In this document: positions 1 to 8,557 of the stretch, one piece after another
Layout: the number at the start of each line of letters is the position of its first letter
Numbering within the stretch: the stretch's first letter is position 1
Notes under the pieces: generated by a model
Told to the model about the DNA's origin: nothing
Database searches by the model: none
The model's input: the letters and a program-made list of their open reading frames with translations, nothing else
Program-made: the position numbers and the translations under genes
From: Serratia nevei
GTDB taxonomy: Bacteria > Pseudomonadota > Gammaproteobacteria > Enterobacterales > Enterobacteriaceae
Direction: 5' to 3'
DNA: 64,000 nt
Assembly (NCBI RefSeq): GCF_037948395.1
Contig: NZ_CP149940.1
Span: 3,038,001-3,102,000, forward strand

Positions 1-343
1 CGAAGCTCTGCAGATAAACCCCGGCGCCGCCGTCGCGGCTTTGCCCGCGTACGCCATGGGTCTTGAGCCAGACGCCGAAATCGATCGTCTGCCCGGGCGC
101 AACCCGCAGCATCTGACTGAAGGTGCGGTACTGCGCGGCATCTGCATTGTCATAACGCAGACTGCCACGGCCGCTGTGCGCATCGCCGTCGGCCTGTGCG
201 CCCTGCGCACGCCAGCCGCTAAGCCCCTGCTCAAAGCCGGGGTTGGCCAACAGATTGGGTTGGCAGCTTTGCGCCAGCGCCGAAGCGCTCCACCAGGCGC
301 AACAGCCCAGAGCCGCCATCTGATACATCCCCTTCATGGTCAT
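1..343 (-). CDS. Secreted carbohydrate-binding-like protein, C-terminus cut by window edge
   Basis: The visible 114 residues begin with a signal peptide (MTMKGMYQMAALGCCAWWS, cleavage probably after SALA) and continue into a jelly-roll-like domain of the type seen in carbohydrate-binding modules: NPGFEQGLSGW near residue 35, then a stretch ending FGVWLKTHG. The ATG overlaps the stop of the upstream glycosyltransferase (ATGA), so the gene is translationally coupled to the exopolysaccharide operon and is probably its next member. An exported protein here could be a polysaccharide lyase, hydrolase or binding protein, but the catalytic part, if any, lies outside the window. The domain assignment is by pattern and only moderately sure. 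Confidence 0.6.
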   Translation of the reverse strand, partial: MTMKGMYQMAALGCCAWWSASALAQSCQPNLLANPGFEQGLSGWRAQGAQADGDAHSGRGSLRYDNADAAQYRTFSQMLRVAPGQTIDFGVWLKTHGVRGQSRDGGAGVYLQSF

Positions 344-1083
344 TTCCTTTTCACCACGGCGTTGAACAGATAAGTGGCGAACAGATAGCAGGATTTCTGG
401 TAAGACAGCCCCAAATGCTGACGGTAAATCCGCCATTGCCAGTCCGCGGCGCGGATTTTGTTGCCCGACAGCGAATGGGTAGACAATCGGTAACAGGCCA
501 GCGGTTCGGGAATGCAGTAGGCCAGGCCGTTACGCGCCTTCTGCAGCACCGCCAGCCACATCAAATAGTCCTCATGACCCACTTTTTGCTGATACACCTT
601 ACCGATGCGCTTCTGGTTGTAGATGCCGGTGAGATTGCCGATCCAGTTGCTTTTCAACATGTCCTGATAGCCAATAAGCTCATCCGCACCCCGGGTGTTT
701 TTGATCAACTTCAGGTCGTCTTCGAAGGTGTAATAATGGGAGCACACCACGTCGTAGCGGCGGGTTTGCAAAATGCTCGCCTGGCGCGACAGCTTGTTGG
801 GGAGCCATACGTCATCGCTGTCGCAGAAGGCGATATAGTCGCCCTTCGCCGCCTCAATGCCGATGTTGCGCGTTTCCGCCACGCCCTGGTTATGCTCATT
901 GCGTATGTAGGTGAGGCGATCGTGGATAAACGGCCGCACCACCTCGGCAGTATCGTCGGTGGACGCATCATCGATCACATACAGGTGATAATCGGTAAAT
1001 CGCTGATTCAGCACGCCTAGAATCGACTCTTTAATAGAGTGCGCCGCATTGTAGGCCGGCATTATCACGGATATCTTTTCCAT
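340..1083 (-). CDS. Family 2 glycosyltransferase
   Basis: This 247-residue protein has the GT-A fold signature of family 2 glycosyltransferases. It opens with ISVIMPAYNAAHSI, followed by VIDDASTDDT (nucleotide-sugar binding) and FCDSDD (DxD metal-binding motif) near residue 90. It should add one sugar to the lipid-linked repeat unit on the cytoplasmic face of the inner membrane. The donor and linkage cannot be read from the sequence. There is no membrane segment, and the length is normal for small EPS transferases. It lies 7 bp downstream of the GT4 gene and overlaps the next gene by 4 bp, so it belongs to the same operon. Confidence 0.88.
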   Translation of the reverse strand: MEKISVIMPAYNAAHSIKESILGVLNQRFTDYHLYVIDDASTDDTAEVVRPFIHDRLTYIRNEHNQGVAETRNIGIEAAKGDYIAFCDSDDVWLPNKLSRQASILQTRRYDVVCSHYYTFEDDLKLIKNTRGADELIGYQDMLKSNWIGNLTGIYNQKRIGKVYQQKVGHEDYLMWLAVLQKARNGLAYCIPEPLACYRLSTHSLSGNKIRAADWQWRIYRQHLGLSYQKSCYLFATYLFNAVVKRK

Positions 1084-1090
1084 TCTGTCC

Positions 1091-2146
1091 TCACTCGGTG
1101 AGCTGTTGCCACTCGGGATAAATACGTTCGGGAGAAAAACGACGGGACTTCTCTAACGCGGCGAGAGAAAAGTGCTCGCGCAAACCCGGATCGAGCATCA
1201 GTTTGATCACCCCTTCGCTGAAGGCGGCGGCGTCGTCATCGGGTACCAGATAGCCGTTGACGCCATCGTCTATCAACTCGGCCGGGCCGGTCTTGCAGTC
1301 GTAGGCCACCAGCGGCAGGCCGAAACTCATGGCTTCGATCAGCACCATCGGCAACCCTTCATAGCGAGAAGTCATCAGATACAGGCTGGCTTGGCGATAA
1401 TAGGCCGCCACGTCGGCGGTGGCCGGCAGCAGGCTCACCTGCCGCTCCAACCCGGCGTCTTCAATCTGCCGCCGCAATGCGTCGCGCTCCGGACCGTCGC
1501 CAATAATCAGCAGCCGCCAATCCGGCGCCTGCGCCGCCACTCCTCGCCACAACGCGATCAGACGATCGAAGCCTTTCTGATTGCTCAATCGCCCCACCGC
1601 CAGCGCCACCTTTTTCTGCAGCGTCGGTGTCGGCGCCTGCGTGCCGAATGGTGAAACGTTCTCGATCACCCGGCATTTTCCGGCCCCCACCCAGCGAGCG
1701 ATGGCGTCGCTATCTTGCCGCGTCAGGAAAATCACGCGGTCACACAGCCGGTAAACCAGCAACTTCAACCACTTAAATACGCGCGGGTACTGGTGAAAGC
1801 TGACGTGTTCACTCAACAGCAGCCGGCTGCGGGCACAGAACAAACGCAGAAAAGGCGTCATTACCACCGACAGCTTCCCCATGGAAACGGTAATGATCAC
1901 GTCCGCGCGTTCACGCCGCAGGGCCATCGCCAGCCGCCATGGCCAGAACAGCGAATCGCCGCCGCCGCAGCGCAGCCGGACGTCGTTCGCCAGCGGAAAG
2001 AAGCTCCGCTCGCCAAACAGCGAAAACAGCGCCACCTCGTAACCCGGCAGACGCGCCAGCGCATTGGCCAAACCGCTGGCGACCCGTTCAGTTCCGCCCT
2101 TGCCCGCTATATTTTCGATAACGATGATTACCTTGCGTGGTTGCAT
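1091..2146 (-). CDS. Family 4 glycosyltransferase
   Basis: This 351-residue GT-B protein has an N-terminal acceptor half starting KVIIVIENIAGKGGTERV and a C-terminal GT4 half with LAVGRLSNQKGFDRLI and the E-x7-E motif in EGLPMVLIEAMSFGLPLVAY. It should transfer a sugar with retention of configuration onto the growing EPS repeat. The ATG at 2146 is chosen because AGGAG sits five bases upstream and it starts one base after the stop of the preceding glycosyltransferase. A longer reading to 2230 would overlap that gene deeply. Donor sugar is unknown. Confidence 0.9.
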   Translation of the reverse strand: MQPRKVIIVIENIAGKGGTERVASGLANALARLPGYEVALFSLFGERSFFPLANDVRLRCGGGDSLFWPWRLAMALRRERADVIITVSMGKLSVVMTPFLRLFCARSRLLLSEHVSFHQYPRVFKWLKLLVYRLCDRVIFLTRQDSDAIARWVGAGKCRVIENVSPFGTQAPTPTLQKKVALAVGRLSNQKGFDRLIALWRGVAAQAPDWRLLIIGDGPERDALRRQIEDAGLERQVSLLPATADVAAYYRQASLYLMTSRYEGLPMVLIEAMSFGLPLVAYDCKTGPAELIDDGVNGYLVPDDDAAAFSEGVIKLMLDPGLREHFSLAALEKSRRFSPERIYPEWQQLTE

Positions 2147-2147
2147 A

Positions 2148-3053
2148 TCATCTCCTGAATCCCTGGCGCACATTGCGCAGCAGCCGGCCGCCAACCGAGA
2201 ACAACCCCAACCGCGCCAGACAATCGCCATACCATTTGATCATCTTGAACTTGCCGCTCAGGCTGCGCCGCACGATGCGCGACGAGTAATAATTGAACGC
2301 CTGGGCGTTCTCCGAATACAGCGAGGCCAGCAGGTGCTTGCAGGCGAATCCGCTGATATGGCGATCGCTGGGGCTGAGGAAGGTATTGATAAAGCGATCG
2401 CTGGCCTCCAGATTAAGCTTCGCCGTCATGCGCCCGTAGCGCCCTACGTCGAGAAACACCCCTCCGCCGGCGTCGTGCGCCACATGCGCGCCCAAATTGG
2501 TGGCATTGACCAAAAAACCCCAATCCTGATGCTTATTGAGGAACTCGGGAAATAAAAAGCGGCGATCGCTTTTTTTACGTATGCTGATGGTGGATGAACG
2601 AATATCGCCCATTTCCAGAAAAAGAAAATCTTCGCCGGAAGAACCGGATTTGTAGTGGAAGTTGAAGTCACGTACCGAATCGCCGCTCACCTCCGCATAG
2701 TTACCGAAGATAATATCAATATGGCGATCTTCATGTTTATTCATGCGGCGGATAATATAGTTGGTTGTGAAGTAATCATCGGAATCGAGAAAAAACACGA
2801 TCTCCGATTGCGCCAACTTGATGCCTAAGTTACGCGATACCGCCGCATTGCTCTTCTTTTTTTTCTCGTGCAGCATCACATTGCTATTGGTTGCTGCTAT
2901 CTGGCGAATATATTTAATATCATCCTCGTCAGAGCAATCATCAACCAAAATCACCTGATAGTCGAACCCCTGGCAAGCGTTGAAAACCCGCTTCAGAGTT
3001 TTAGGCAGATAGCGTGCACTATTGTAAATAGGGATCACGATCGAGAAATCCAT
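2148..3053 (-). CDS. Family 2 glycosyltransferase, second copy
   Basis: The 301-residue protein begins FSIVIPIYNSARYL and carries VILVDDCSDEDD and FFLDSDDYF (DxD-type motif, about residues 92-100), the standard layout of a family 2 glycosyltransferase. The C-terminal third is less conserved in character and probably sets acceptor specificity. It lies 3 bp after the polymerase gene and is followed at once by the GT4 gene, so it is one of three transferases assembling this repeat unit. It is not a recent duplicate of the 340-1083 enzyme, because the sequences differ strongly outside the motifs. Confidence 0.88.
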   Translation of the reverse strand: MDFSIVIPIYNSARYLPKTLKRVFNACQGFDYQVILVDDCSDEDDIKYIRQIAATNSNVMLHEKKKKSNAAVSRNLGIKLAQSEIVFFLDSDDYFTTNYIIRRMNKHEDRHIDIIFGNYAEVSGDSVRDFNFHYKSGSSGEDFLFLEMGDIRSSTISIRKKSDRRFLFPEFLNKHQDWGFLVNATNLGAHVAHDAGGGVFLDVGRYGRMTAKLNLEASDRFINTFLSPSDRHISGFACKHLLASLYSENAQAFNYYSSRIVRRSLSGKFKMIKWYGDCLARLGLFSVGGRLLRNVRQGFRR

Positions 3054-3056
3054 TTC

Positions 3057-4211
3057 TTAACCCTCTAATTTAGAATTTATCATTTCTTTTCCACGGCAAA
3101 GCAACAATAACGACACGTTAAATACCGGGACCAAAAAATAGGTTTCCGTCAACGTTGTTAACAGGAAAACCACCACCACCCAGCGCATGAACCGACTCAG
3201 CTTGCGCATGTTACCCAACAGGTGAAAATAACAGAAAAGCATGACGACAGAGGCGAGGCCACCGGCCGAATAAAACATGGCAATGAAGAAGAAATCGACG
3301 GGTTTATAAGGTTCTATATTCATGCCGAACAGCGGGTTGGGTAGCCCCACCGCCTGAAACATCTGCCAGGAGAACCAGACTCGCCCGGTCAACGCCTGGT
3401 TCAAGAGGACATCCAATGCCGGATTGCTGCCCCAGAGCATAACGCTGGCGAATTGAAAGCCGACAATAACCAACGTCAGCACGATGCAGACTTTTCTATT
3501 GGGGGCGACACGCAGCAGCGGCGCCAGCCAAAACAGCAATAACATCAACAACGCCAGCATAAAACAGGTGCGAGAATAGGAATACATCAGCACCGGGAGA
3601 ATTAACGCCGACACCGCCAACGACGCGATATTTTTCATTCCACGCGTTAGTTTCGCATGGTCGATCAGGCACAGCAGCGTGGCGAACAAGGCAAAAGAAT
3701 AATACGCCAGGGTATTCGGGTTATCGAAACCCAGCGTTAATCTGTTGCCGTAACGTTCATCAATATAAACAAACCCATTGGTGTAAAAGCTATAGGGAAT
3801 GACCATCAGCAACCCTGCCACCACAAAGGCGATGGCAAACATTTCAGCGCCACGTCCCATGTCTATGCGGCGAAATAAAATGATCACGGCCGTGCTGAAT
3901 ACCGCGCCAAACAGATAATCCCCATGCCCGGTGGCAATATTAACCAGAAACAACAGAGCCAAAAAACCCGCAACCGCTTTTTCCGCCAGCGTAGCGATAA
4001 AAAATGCATAACCGACATAGAGCAACATCAGGCCATTAAGCCCCATCACGGTTTTATTAATCAGCTCGCTGTTGAACGATCCCGAGGTCAGGAAGGTTTT
4101 CACGAAAAACATCAGCAGAAAGGTCAATACGATGGATTGATTGACTAAATCCCGCGACTGATTATAACCGGCGTTGGCATGCATTTGAAAATTGGAGGCG
4201 ACTCTTTGCAT
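3057..4211 (-). CDS. Wzy-type polysaccharide polymerase (multi-span membrane protein)
   Basis: The 384-residue protein is very hydrophobic, with about ten predicted membrane segments and a longer periplasmic loop around residues 240-290 (ASVMLWGSNPALDV to NIEPYKPVD). This is the profile of O-antigen/EPS polymerases, which join undecaprenyl-linked repeats in the periplasm. The family is too diverse for a motif-based call. The assignment rests on topology and on the position between a flippase/ATP-grasp pair and the transferases in a wza-wzc cluster. It is the only candidate polymerase visible. An O-antigen ligase-like role is the alternative. Confidence 0.75.
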   Translation of the reverse strand: MQRVASNFQMHANAGYNQSRDLVNQSIVLTFLLMFFVKTFLTSGSFNSELINKTVMGLNGLMLLYVGYAFFIATLAEKAVAGFLALLFLVNIATGHGDYLFGAVFSTAVIILFRRIDMGRGAEMFAIAFVVAGLLMVIPYSFYTNGFVYIDERYGNRLTLGFDNPNTLAYYSFALFATLLCLIDHAKLTRGMKNIASLAVSALILPVLMYSYSRTCFMLALLMLLLFWLAPLLRVAPNRKVCIVLTLVIVGFQFASVMLWGSNPALDVLLNQALTGRVWFSWQMFQAVGLPNPLFGMNIEPYKPVDFFFIAMFYSAGGLASVVMLFCYFHLLGNMRKLSRFMRWVVVVFLLTTLTETYFLVPVFNVSLLLLCRGKEMINSKLEG

Positions 4212-4217
4212 AAGTGT

Positions 4218-5066
4218 TTACTCAGTAAAATAACTGCCCCATTCCTGCTCAATGTTTTTCGGCATCAGCTTGCTTAACCCCGCGCCAGGCGTAAACGTCA
4301 ACTCACCGAAATACACCTTCTCGCCGACCTGGTAGAAATCCACGCGGACATAAGAGAACTGCTGCGCTGTCTGGCGAGCCAAACGCGTCATTTCGTCCAG
4401 CCGCGTAGGGCGCGGCATCGGTTCGTCGGCATTCGGCAAGCTGATACGGATTTCGGTGCGGTTCCAGTCGATATCGAAAATATCGCGCCGATGAGTGCCG
4501 AAACGCTGATAGTCCACCTGGATGAACATGCGAATTTCATGACTGTCGTTAAAACAATGAAACTTGATATCGTTCGGCACCTGCTCGCCATCCAGCAACA
4601 GGCGCTCCACCATGATGCAGGGTTCGATATCCAGATAATGCTTTTCGCGACTCTGCTCGTAAAAGTTGCTGCGCATCCACGCGTTGCTGAGATCGTACAA
4701 CTCCGCGTAGCTCACCTGCTGCTTGTCGAACACCAACCGGTTATAACCGCTGCCGTGGTTGGCCTTCAGCACGAAGGCGTTGGGCAATTGCCTGAACATG
4801 TCGTAGCTGAGCTCAGTGCCATGCGCATACAGCTCCACCAGATACTCCTCGCCCCACAGACCGGCGATAAATTCACGTACCTTGAACTTGTCCGACAAGG
4901 TGGTGTAGATGCTGCGCGGATAAATTTTGCGACGCATGATCTTTTCGCTGAAGCCGGTCGGTTTTGACAGGTGCGGCAGCTTCTTGAAATAGAGCGCGTA
5001 TTTAACCTGATGGTGCCAGGCATCGGGCAGGCGTTTGGAAATGTTTTTAACCAGGATGTTTAACAT
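4218..5066 (-). CDS. TupA-like ATP-grasp enzyme of polysaccharide synthesis
   Basis: The 282-residue protein resembles the TupA-like ATP-grasp family found in capsule and EPS clusters. It has SKPTGFSEKIMRRK near residue 35, LSDKFKVREFI, the nucleotide-binding FVLKANHGSGYN near residue 98, DIKFHCFN, and a C-terminal VRVDFYQ..VYFGELTFTPGAGL that would supply metal-binding acidic residues. Members are thought to ligate an acidic or amino substituent or to act as transferases, but the reaction is not settled. The start overlaps the wzx end by 20 bp and has a strong AAGGAG, so translation is coupled. Substrate unknown. Confidence 0.78.
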   Translation of the reverse strand: MLNILVKNISKRLPDAWHHQVKYALYFKKLPHLSKPTGFSEKIMRRKIYPRSIYTTLSDKFKVREFIAGLWGEEYLVELYAHGTELSYDMFRQLPNAFVLKANHGSGYNRLVFDKQQVSYAELYDLSNAWMRSNFYEQSREKHYLDIEPCIMVERLLLDGEQVPNDIKFHCFNDSHEIRMFIQVDYQRFGTHRRDIFDIDWNRTEIRISLPNADEPMPRPTRLDEMTRLARQTAQQFSYVRVDFYQVGEKVYFGELTFTPGAGLSKLMPKNIEQEWGSYFTE

Positions 5067-6345
5067 GTTCTCTCCTTAATTTGCTGACAAGACGCGGCAA
5101 GCAGTAAAAACAGGTCAGCTGCAGTCGGGTAATTTTTCCGCCACGGAATAAACTGTTCAGCACGAAGAACGAAATGAATTCCGCCAGCAGCGTAGACACC
5201 GCCGCACCGATCAGGCCGTAGCGCGGGATCAGCAGCAGATTCATCACCACGTTCGCCACGGCCACCAACGGCATCTTGATGGCGATAAAGCGATAGCCGG
5301 CGAACAGCACGATGCTGCGGTAAGAAACCGTCCCCATGACCGAGAACAGCGAGGTCAGCGTACAAATGGCCAGGATGCTGGCGGCCGGTTGGAAAGCGGC
5401 ACCGTACAGCAGCGCAATGGCCGGGTGAGCGAACCACCACAGGCCCAGCAACACCGGCAACGACAGGCCCAAGACCACCAGATAAAGCACCCGGATACGG
5501 TATTCCTGCTCCAACGGATCGCGACAGCTGGCAATGCCCGGCATCAACGAGGTGATCAGCGCCATCGGCACGAACACCCAGCCTTGGCTGAGGGTGGTGG
5601 CGGCACTGAACCAGCCTACCGCCTGCTCGCCGACCAGATTGCCCAGCATGATTTGATCGATGCGGGTATAGATCACTATCGACAGGCTGGAGATGGCCAG
5701 CGGCAGGCCCACCTTGAGCAAATAACGGCCATAGCGCCCGGCCTGGCGCGGCGTAACCCGCGGCGTGGCCGCAGCTTCGCCACGGAATAACCAGAGGCGC
5801 GCCAGGTAAGGGACGGCGCTGCTGAGGATGTAGGGCACCGCGAACCACACCAGCGGCAGCGCGGCGCTCACCAGCGCCAGCCGCAGCCCGATCGACAGCA
5901 GCAGCGCCAGGTTGTTGATCAGCGTATTGCGTTTCGACTGCAGGCGGGCATCGTAATAAATCTTGTACACGTCCTGAATCGAGAAATAGGCGCTGACAAG
6001 CAGCAACAGCGTCATCAGTTGGCTGGCGGGCGATTGGCTGAAATAGCTCCATGTCAGTATCGGCAGCGTCACCGCCAGGAACAGCCAACGGCGCAGGCGT
6101 ATTGACGCCAGCATCAGGCGAATGCCGCTCGGTTGTCGGCGGGCGACGCGGTTGAAAATGATGCTGTCGGCGCCCAACTGCACCAGTGGCACCACGATGG
6201 CAATCGTCGCCAACAGATAGTTGAGCGCGCCAAACTGCGCGGGCCCCAGATAGCGCGCAACGTAAATGGAGACGAAGATGCCGGACAGGCTGAGCGAAAC
6301 GCGTTCGAGCATCAGCCACAGGGCATTGGTGATAATGGCCTTCAC
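5047..6345 (-). CDS. wzx: Wzx-type lipid-linked oligosaccharide flippase
   Basis: The 432-residue integral membrane protein starts MKAIITNALWLMLERVSLSLSG and continues with YVARYLGPAQFGALNY, the opening typical of the polysaccharide transport (PST/Wzx) branch of the MOP superfamily. About twelve to fourteen membrane segments can be counted. It should flip the undecaprenyl-diphosphate-linked repeat across the inner membrane for the Wzy polymerase. It lies 4 bp after wzc and overlaps the ATP-grasp gene, inside one operon. Specificity for the repeat is not readable. Confidence 0.88.
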   Translation of the reverse strand: MKAIITNALWLMLERVSLSLSGIFVSIYVARYLGPAQFGALNYLLATIAIVVPLVQLGADSIIFNRVARRQPSGIRLMLASIRLRRWLFLAVTLPILTWSYFSQSPASQLMTLLLLVSAYFSIQDVYKIYYDARLQSKRNTLINNLALLLSIGLRLALVSAALPLVWFAVPYILSSAVPYLARLWLFRGEAAATPRVTPRQAGRYGRYLLKVGLPLAISSLSIVIYTRIDQIMLGNLVGEQAVGWFSAATTLSQGWVFVPMALITSLMPGIASCRDPLEQEYRIRVLYLVVLGLSLPVLLGLWWFAHPAIALLYGAAFQPAASILAICTLTSLFSVMGTVSYRSIVLFAGYRFIAIKMPLVAVANVVMNLLLIPRYGLIGAAVSTLLAEFISFFVLNSLFRGGKITRLQLTCFYCLPRLVSKLRREHVKHPG

Positions 6346-6349
6346 CCGC

Positions 6350-8530
6350 TTATTCCCCTGCCCGCGGGCTATCTTCCCGATGGCTTGGGTAGGCGAAGTT
6401 ATAGTAGCTCATGTCGGTTGCCGCCTTCTTCACCATGCCGTTGAGGATCACGCCCTTGATCCCCACCCCATTCTGTTCGAAACGGCGCATGCTGGTTTCG
6501 ATCTGCTTGACGGTGTTGACTTCAAAACGCACCACCAGCAGCGAGGTGCCGGCGTGATTGCCGACGATCGCCGCATCCGTCACCGCCAGAATCGGCGGCG
6601 TATCGATCAGCACCAGATCGTAGTTTTGCCCGGCCCAGCGCAGAAAATCGGCGAAACGGCGGTGCATCAGCAGTTCGGACGGGTTCGGCGGCACCTGGCC
6701 GCGCGGCACGAAGTCCAGATTGGCGATGGCGGTTTTCCGCACCGCCTGTTCCGCCATCACGTTGCCCACCAGCAGGTCGGACAGGCCCTGATGCCCGTCA
6801 TCCGCCAGCCAGCGGTGCAGGAAGCCTTTGCGCATATCGGCGTCGATCAACAGCACCCGCTGCCCGGCCTGCGCCACCACCACCGCCAGGTTGGTGCTGG
6901 TAAAGCTCTTGCCGCTTTCCGGGCTGGCACCGGAGACCATCAGAATGTTGTTCTTGGCCTCCATCATGGCGAAATGCAGGCTGGTGCGCAGGCTGCGGAT
7001 CGCTTCCACCGACAGATCCGTCGGTTCGGCCACCGCCAGGATCGGCAAGCGCCGGCCGCCGGATTTAGGCAGCAAATGACGCTGTTCGCGGTTGCGCTTC
7101 ACCTGCCACGGCGACAGCGGCACGGTGGCGTAGACGTTGATGCCTCGTCTCTCCAGGGTATCGATGTCATTGATTCCGCGATGGAAAGCCGCGCGCAACA
7201 GCACGACCGAGGCGGCGCCCGCCGCGCCCAGCAGCAGCGCCAACAGCACGATCAACGCCTTTTGCGGCTTGATCGGCCGGATAGCGGTTTCCGCCTCGTC
7301 GATGATGCGAACGTTGCCCACCGTGCCGGCCTTGCTGATGCTCAGCTCCTGCTGCTTGTTCATCAGTTGCATGTAAACCTGCTGATCCACCTGCACGTCG
7401 CGGGTGAGGCGCAGGATCTCCTGCTGCATTTTCGGCAGCGTCTGCACCTGTTTACCCAGCCGAGCCTTTTCCGCCTCCAGCGTGGCGCGCTTTTCCAGCA
7501 GCGCCCGGTAAGCCGGGTGTACACGGGTATAGAGCTTGGAGATCTCCGCTTCCTTGAAGGTCAGCTCGTTGAGCTGGGCCTCGAGCTGCACCTGAGTATC
7601 CAGCACCGATTTGGCTTCCAGCGACAGATCCACCGAGTCGTTTTGCTGGCGGAATTGATTGAGCTGAGTTTCGGCGTTGTTCAATGAGGTTTGCGTTTGC
7701 GGCAGCTGCTCTTGCAGGAACGCCAGCATACGCTGCGTCTCTTCCGTTTTGCGATCCACGTTCTGCTGCAGATAGTTGTCGGTGATGTTCTTCAGCATCG
7801 CCTCGGCATTCTGCGGATCTTCGCTCGGCAGCGTAAAGGTCATGATGCCGCTGTCCTTGCCACCCGGCACCACGTCCAGGTATTTACGCAGATCGTCCAC
7901 CGCTTTTTGACGCGCGACTTTGACCACGGTAAAGCTGGCGCCCGGCGCCGCGTCCAGCGCCGAGACGGTCATGTTCCAACCGCCCTGCGCCACCGGCTGC
8001 CCGACCACACCGCTGAACAGTTTGTCGCCGTCATGGCTCAATTCGTAATGCTGTCCGTCGCGCACCGTCAGCGTCAGCGTTTCGTCCAGCATGTCCTCCG
8101 GCGTCGTCAGCGTGGCAATGTCCAGGACCGGCGGCTTTTCGCCGCTCAGCCGGGCAAAGCCTTTGCCGAACACCGGGAAATAGTCCGGGCTGACGCGCAC
8201 CGTCAGGCCGAGGGCGTCCACCGTTTTGCCCAGCACGTAGCGTGACTTGACCAGCGTCACCTCATCCTCCGTCGCCGAACTTTGCCCCATCGAGCTGTCC
8301 AGCGTTTCACGCAACAGCGAATCGCCGGACAGCTGCTTCTCCACCTGCACCACCGCCGTGGCCTGGTATACCGGGGTGGCCAGCAGGGCGTAGGCAACAC
8401 CCAGCACGCCGGCCAAACCGGTCACGGCGGCGATCCGCCAACGGTTATCCCACAGCGGCCCGATCAGCCGCTCCCACTCCAGCTTTTCATCTTGTTCGGC
8501 CACCATCACGGACAGCGCATTGTTTTTCAT
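6350..8530 (-). CDS. wzc: Wzc-type BY-kinase, polysaccharide co-polymerase
   Basis: Inner-membrane co-polymerase that works with Wza to set chain length and export EPS. The 726 residues show an N-terminal Wzz domain with a membrane span near residues 30-55, a long periplasmic coiled-coil region (about 240-400), a second span (about 425-450), then a cytoplasmic tyrosine kinase with Walker A GASPESGKS, Walker A' VLLIDADMRKG and Walker B LVLIDTPP. The C-terminal tail has only three clustered tyrosines (SYYNFAY), fewer than E. coli Wzc. The ATG at 8530 has AAGGA seven bases upstream; an in-frame GTG at 8548 is weaker. No wzb phosphatase gene separates it from wza. Confidence 0.95.
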   Translation of the reverse strand: MKNNALSVMVAEQDEKLEWERLIGPLWDNRWRIAAVTGLAGVLGVAYALLATPVYQATAVVQVEKQLSGDSLLRETLDSSMGQSSATEDEVTLVKSRYVLGKTVDALGLTVRVSPDYFPVFGKGFARLSGEKPPVLDIATLTTPEDMLDETLTLTVRDGQHYELSHDGDKLFSGVVGQPVAQGGWNMTVSALDAAPGASFTVVKVARQKAVDDLRKYLDVVPGGKDSGIMTFTLPSEDPQNAEAMLKNITDNYLQQNVDRKTEETQRMLAFLQEQLPQTQTSLNNAETQLNQFRQQNDSVDLSLEAKSVLDTQVQLEAQLNELTFKEAEISKLYTRVHPAYRALLEKRATLEAEKARLGKQVQTLPKMQQEILRLTRDVQVDQQVYMQLMNKQQELSISKAGTVGNVRIIDEAETAIRPIKPQKALIVLLALLLGAAGAASVVLLRAAFHRGINDIDTLERRGINVYATVPLSPWQVKRNREQRHLLPKSGGRRLPILAVAEPTDLSVEAIRSLRTSLHFAMMEAKNNILMVSGASPESGKSFTSTNLAVVVAQAGQRVLLIDADMRKGFLHRWLADDGHQGLSDLLVGNVMAEQAVRKTAIANLDFVPRGQVPPNPSELLMHRRFADFLRWAGQNYDLVLIDTPPILAVTDAAIVGNHAGTSLLVVRFEVNTVKQIETSMRRFEQNGVGIKGVILNGMVKKAATDMSYYNFAYPSHREDSPRAGE

Positions 8531-8557
8531 CTTCTGTTCCTTATTCACCCTGCGGAG

